In this document: one piece after another, positions 15,775 to 18,438 of the stretch | Numbering within the stretch: the stretch's first letter is position 1 | Layout: each line of letters opens with the position of its first letter | Assembly (NCBI GenBank): GCA_007124105.1 | Contig: SLFT01000010.1 | Location: forward strand, 1-18,438 | From: Candidatus Hydrogenedentota bacterium | Lineage (GTDB): Bacteria; Hydrogenedentota; Hydrogenedentia; Hydrogenedentales; CAITNO01 | Length of the DNA: 18,438 nucleotides | Direction of reading: 5' to 3' | The notes under the pieces: model-generated | What the model saw: the letters and a program-made list of their open reading frames with translations, nothing else | Database searches by the model: none | What the model was told of the DNA's origin: nothing | Program-made: the position numbers and the translations under genes

Positions 15775-17718
15775 ATGTTGGTATCAATGCGTTGGATAAC
15801 GTGGGCGGCCGTGGCGCTGTTAGCTTGTGGAGCGGTATGGGCGACAACGCCTGAAACGCTTCTTGTGCCCGCAGGCGCCTTCGAGATGGGGCGTCCATAC
15901 GAGGGAGGAAGCGACAACGAGACACCCGTGCATGAGGTCACGCTGGATGCATATCAAATCGGCAAGTATCCCGTGACCAATCAGGACTATGCGGACGTAT
16001 TGAACTGGGCGCTGGCGTATGATTATCTCAAAGACGGCGATGGCAGCGCATACACAGGGGGATCAGTTTACGCCTATGGCAAGCCAATTGCGCACACGCA
16101 AAGCAGCGACGGTAAGTCGCAAATTATCTACAGCAATGATGCGTTTGAAGTGCGCAGCCGCGAGGGGCACGGGGAGCAGTTATTTTCCATGGCGGACCAT
16201 CCCGTGGTGATGGTGTCATGGTATGGCGCTGTGGCCTACTGTAACTGGCTGAGCGAGATGCACGGTTTGCAGCCGTGTTATGACACGGAAACCTGGGAAC
16301 GTCATGAACCGGTGCGCAACGGCTACCGCCTTCCCACCGAAGCCGAGTGGGAGCGTGCGGCGGCATGGGACGGAAGCAAACACTGGCGTTATGGCGTTAC
16401 CAGCGATGATCTTGATGAAACACGGGCAAACTTCTACGATGAGTTTTATTCGAACCCGCTGGGACTGATAGACAGGCCAGAGACATCGCCGGTGGGCTGG
16501 TATAACGGCATGAATGTGAATCCAAACGGTGACATCCAGACTGTGGACAGCCCAAGTCCGGTGGGCGCTTATGATATGGCCGGAAGCGTTTGGGAATGGT
16601 GTCACGATTGGGGCCTGCGCGATTACCCGGAAGACCCTGTAACAAATCCGACAGGTCCGACGTCAGGAAGTTATAGGATGTGTCGTGGCGGCAGTTGGTT
16701 CGATATAGCCAGCGAGTCCCGCGCCGCACGACGCACCACCAATTCACCGACCAATCGCGGTGAAGAGTTCGGCTTCCGTCTTTCGCGGACGCCAACGGAG
16801 GAATCGAATGAAGGCGAATTGCCAACCGAAGGTGAAGCCGTAGAAGGCGAAGCGATTGAAGGCGAGCCTGCTGAAGGCGAACCTCGGGAAGGCGAAGCGG
16901 CTGAGGGTGAAGCGGTCGAAGGGGAACTTGTAGAGGGCGAAAGCGAGCCCGTGGAAGGTGAACCGATTGAAGGTGAACCAATTGAAGGTGAACCGATTGA
17001 AGGAGAATCAGTCGAAGGAGAATCCCAGGAAGGCGAACCAGCTGAAGGTGAGTCCGAAGGTGAGCCTATAGAGGGCGAACCCACAGAAGGAGAACCTGTA
17101 GAAGGCGAAGCCGTTGAAGGTGAATCTGTTGAGGGCGAGGGCGAACCGATTGAAGGCGAATCAGTCGAAGGAGAACCCCAGGAAGGCGAACCAGAAGAAG
17201 GTGAGTCCGAAGGCGAGCCTATAGAAGGAGAACCCACAGAAGGAGAACCTGTAGAAGGCGAAGCCGTTGAGGGAGAACTCGTTGAAGGTGAATCTGTTGA
17301 GGGCGAACCAGTTGAAGGTGAACCTCAGGAAGGCGAAGATGAATCCATAGAAGGTGAGCAAACAACACTTGAAGCGATTGTTCAAGCATTGCTGGACGAT
17401 TTTGATGACTATGATGCAAACAACGACGGGCTGTTAAGCCCCGAAGAAATCCTTGTCGTATTTCCCGATATGTCAGCGCGACAGTTTGCCGCCCTAGACC
17501 TCAACAGGGACGGCTTCCTGAGCAGGGAAGAGTTGCTGGCGGCTTTCCCCGACTCAGGCGAAGGCGAATCTGAAGACGAAGACATTACAGATGACCGTTG
17601 TGGATGTTGCGGTCAAGGTTTCCAATCGAAAGATGATCTGAAACGCTATCTCGGCGACTGGCTGTTGGTTGGCTTGAGTCTATTGGCGCTTGCGGCTGTA
17701 AAAAGAAAGCGGATATAA
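15775..17718 (+). CDS. Exported SUMF1-fold protein with EGE-repeat stalk, two EF-hands and Cys-rich C-terminal sorting-like tail
   Basis: 647 residues in five parts. Residues 1-23 are a signal peptide (cleavage after VWA). Residues 28-341 are an FGE-sulfatase/SUMF1 domain (LVPAGAFEMG, YPVTNQDY, VSWYGAVAYCNWLS, RLPTEAEWERAA, GSVWEWC, RGGSWFD, FGFRLSR). Residues 346-528 are about 36 EGE units, mostly as pentapeptides. The EF-hand loops are D547-E558 and D575-E586. The tail is CGCCG (609-613), LGDWLLVGLSLLALAAV (626-642) and KRKRI. The two Cys of true formylglycine-generating enzymes, in the GGS-x-x-C-x4-C region, are absent here (GGSWFDIASES), so it is probably a non-catalytic binding module. 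The tail (Cys motif, short membrane helix, basic end) resembles MYXO-CTERM-like sorting signals, suggesting surface anchoring. ATG 15775 follows GGAAAGG. An upstream GTG (15766) is in frame but poorer. Confidence 0.88.
   Translation: MLVSMRWITWAAVALLACGAVWATTPETLLVPAGAFEMGRPYEGGSDNETPVHEVTLDAYQIGKYPVTNQDYADVLNWALAYDYLKDGDGSAYTGGSVYAYGKPIAHTQSSDGKSQIIYSNDAFEVRSREGHGEQLFSMADHPVVMVSWYGAVAYCNWLSEMHGLQPCYDTETWERHEPVRNGYRLPTEAEWERAAAWDGSKHWRYGVTSDDLDETRANFYDEFYSNPLGLIDRPETSPVGWYNGMNVNPNGDIQTVDSPSPVGAYDMAGSVWEWCHDWGLRDYPEDPVTNPTGPTSGSYRMCRGGSWFDIASESRAARRTTNSPTNRGEEFGFRLSRTPTEESNEGELPTEGEAVEGEAIEGEPAEGEPREGEAAEGEAVEGELVEGESEPVEGEPIEGEPIEGEPIEGESVEGESQEGEPAEGESEGEPIEGEPTEGEPVEGEAVEGESVEGEGEPIEGESVEGEPQEGEPEEGESEGEPIEGEPTEGEPVEGEAVEGELVEGESVEGEPVEGEPQEGEDESIEGEQTTLEAIVQALLDDFDDYDANNDGLLSPEEILVVFPDMSARQFAALDLNRDGFLSREELLAAFPDSGEGESEDEDITDDRCGCCGQGFQSKDDLKRYLGDWLLVGLSLLALAAVKRKRI
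16810..17358 (+). repeat. Coding tandem repeat (15-bp unit, EGEPx) with a 153-bp higher-order duplication
   Basis: The basic unit is GAAGGNGAR plus two variable codons, encoding EGE-x-x, about 36 times with a few shorter units (EGES). A longer block is duplicated: 16990-17138 and 17143-17306 match closely base for base, offset by 153 bp (51 codons), and the second block has an extra 15-bp unit (encoding EGELV). Variable positions favour P, A, S, V and I. The result is an extended, strongly acidic stalk. Confidence 0.85.
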
Positions 17719-17773
17719 GTCAGGGAAAATAAAATATCGTCAACGACATGTTATTGTGAAGAGGATTGATAAG

Positions 17774-18073
17774 ATGTATTTACCCATACAAATTGACAGA
17801 GAACAGATTGCGGTGTTTTGCCGCAAGCACCATCTCACCAAGCTGGCGCTATTCGGGTCGGTGTTGACCGATCGTTTCGGCCCGGACAGCGACGTGGATG
17901 TGTTGTTTGAATATGACCCGGAACACGTGCCAAGCCTGTTCGATATCGTTGGGATGGAAACGGAACTCAGCGAGATTCTCGGACGCAAGGCCGACATGCG
18001 AACCCCGCGTGACTTGAGCCGCTATTTCCGCGACGAAGTCGTGCGTACCGCGCAGGTACAGTATGCTGCTTGA
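17774..18073 (+). CDS. MntA-like nucleotidyltransferase antitoxin (intact)
   Basis: Minimal nucleotidyltransferase of the MntA type. In characterised MntA-HepT pairs it AMPylates the HEPN toxin and neutralises it. The 99-residue protein has the full GS-x10-D-x-D motif (G28, S29, D40, D42: LFGSVLTDRFGPDSDVDVLFE) and a third acidic residue in GRKADM (D74). The end LSRYFRDEVVRTAQVQY is typical. ATG 17774 gives the standard N-terminus (IDREQIAVFCRKHHL); the in-frame GTG 17756 adds six residues. Its last 11 bases overlap the start of the HepT gene, the usual coupled arrangement. The toxin partner is inactivated, so the gene is either a relic or kept for another role. Confidence 0.88.
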   Translation: MYLPIQIDREQIAVFCRKHHLTKLALFGSVLTDRFGPDSDVDVLFEYDPEHVPSLFDIVGMETELSEILGRKADMRTPRDLSRYFRDEVVRTAQVQYAA

Positions 18074-18413
18074 CCACGACCAGCACCGCATACAGCACAT
18101 GCTCGACGCCGCCCGGCAGGCCATGTCCTTTATAGAAGGCCGGTAGCGATCCGATCTTGATACCGATGTCCAACTGCGTACGACCCTGTTGCGTGCGTTG
18201 GAAGTGATCGGGGAAACCGCCAACAAGGTGACCCCCGAGCCGCGCGCGGCACATCTGGAAACCCCCTGACCAAAGGTAGTCGGCATCCGCAACCGTCTCA
18301 TCTATGAGTACTTCGATGTTGACCTCGACATTGTATGGAAGACCGCGACAGCATCCCTTCCCGAACTTGTTCCCATGTTGCAAGCCATCCTGGGCGCTGA
18401 CGCTTCGAAATAG
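18063..18413 (+). pseudogene. HepT-like HEPN (DUF86) toxin, inactivated by two in-frame stops and loss of the active-site His
   Basis: Reading through in one frame from ATG 18063 to TAG 18411 gives a full-length HepT: MLLDHDQHRIQHMLDAARQA..., LEVIGETANKV, VVGIRNRLIYEYFDVDLDIVW, ending in QAILGADASK. In-frame stops interrupt it at 18144 (TAG, codon 28, where relatives usually have Ser) and 18267 (TGA, codon 69, where relatives have Trp in the P-W motif). The HEPN RNase motif R-x4-H is changed: RNRLIH normally, here RNRLIY (TAT at 18303). No frameshift is present, so the gene died by point changes and has stayed aligned. The reading frame and MntA overlap support the identification. Confidence 0.85.
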
Positions 18414-18438
18414 CCTGCCCCGGCTACGGCTTCACATT

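Noticed and set aside
15775..15843. Lipoprotein signal (LLAC) in the SUMF1 protein
   Set aside because: Leu at -2 is a poor lipobox and the protein has a C-terminal membrane tail; ordinary cleavage after VWA is more likely, though not excluded.
15775..16800. Functional formylglycine-generating enzyme (sulfatase maturation)
   Set aside because: The GGS region lacks both catalytic cysteines, and no sulfatase gene is nearby.
16671..17237. Minus-strand frame with SPSxGSPSx repeats
   Set aside because: It is the antisense reading of the EGE coding repeat; the plus-strand frame has a signal peptide, domain and tail.
16810..17358. CRISPR-like array
   Set aside because: The repeat is contiguous, in frame and has no unique spacers; it encodes EGE pentapeptides.

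Overview
The window looks like bacterial chromosome of fairly high GC, from an environmental lineage rich in carbohydrate-processing genes. A cytoplasmic GH106-like glycosidase, a URO-D-like protein, a YdjC deacetylase and a surface protein with Glu-Gly-Glu repeats and a Cys-rich C-terminal tail are a mix I associate with the Hydrogenedentota, Lentisphaerota and Planctomycetota neighbourhood. That placement is an impression, not a phylogenetic result. Genes are mostly closely packed with clear AGGAG-like ribosome binding sites. Two toxin-antitoxin-like nucleotidyltransferase loci have decayed.

Layout. 1-422: 3' end of an NAD-dependent sugar epimerase. 605-1582: gpsA, flanked on both sides by copies of a roughly 140-bp palindromic repeat. 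1907-6451: a sugar catabolic block with a class II ketose-bisphosphate aldolase, an L-fucose-isomerase-family protein and an FGGY kinase. A small gene and a broken nucleotidyltransferase sit between the isomerase and the kinase. 6519-7595 (minus): URO-D-like protein. 7767-8195: stand-alone BLUF blue-light sensor. 8494-11607: large GH106-like glycoside hydrolase. 11837-12793: exported YdjC/ChbG-type carbohydrate deacetylase. 12939-14771 (minus): threonyl-tRNA synthetase lacking the TGS domain. 14772-15774: about 1 kb of AT-richer DNA without a convincing gene. 15775-17718: exported SUMF1-fold protein with an EGE-repeat stalk, two EF-hands and a sorting-tail-like C-terminus. 17774-18413: intact MntA-type antitoxin followed by a HepT toxin gene carrying two in-frame stops and a lost active-site His.

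How they fit together. The aldolase, isomerase and kinase form an isomerise-phosphorylate-cleave set. With the glycosidase and deacetylase downstream, this suggests breakdown of a fucose- or rhamnose-like or otherwise modified glycan, but the substrate cannot be read from sequence. No transporter or dedicated regulator is visible. The most novel-looking items are the modular EGE-repeat surface protein with its candidate C-terminal sorting signal, the paired palindromic repeats around gpsA, and the antitoxin kept beside a dead toxin.
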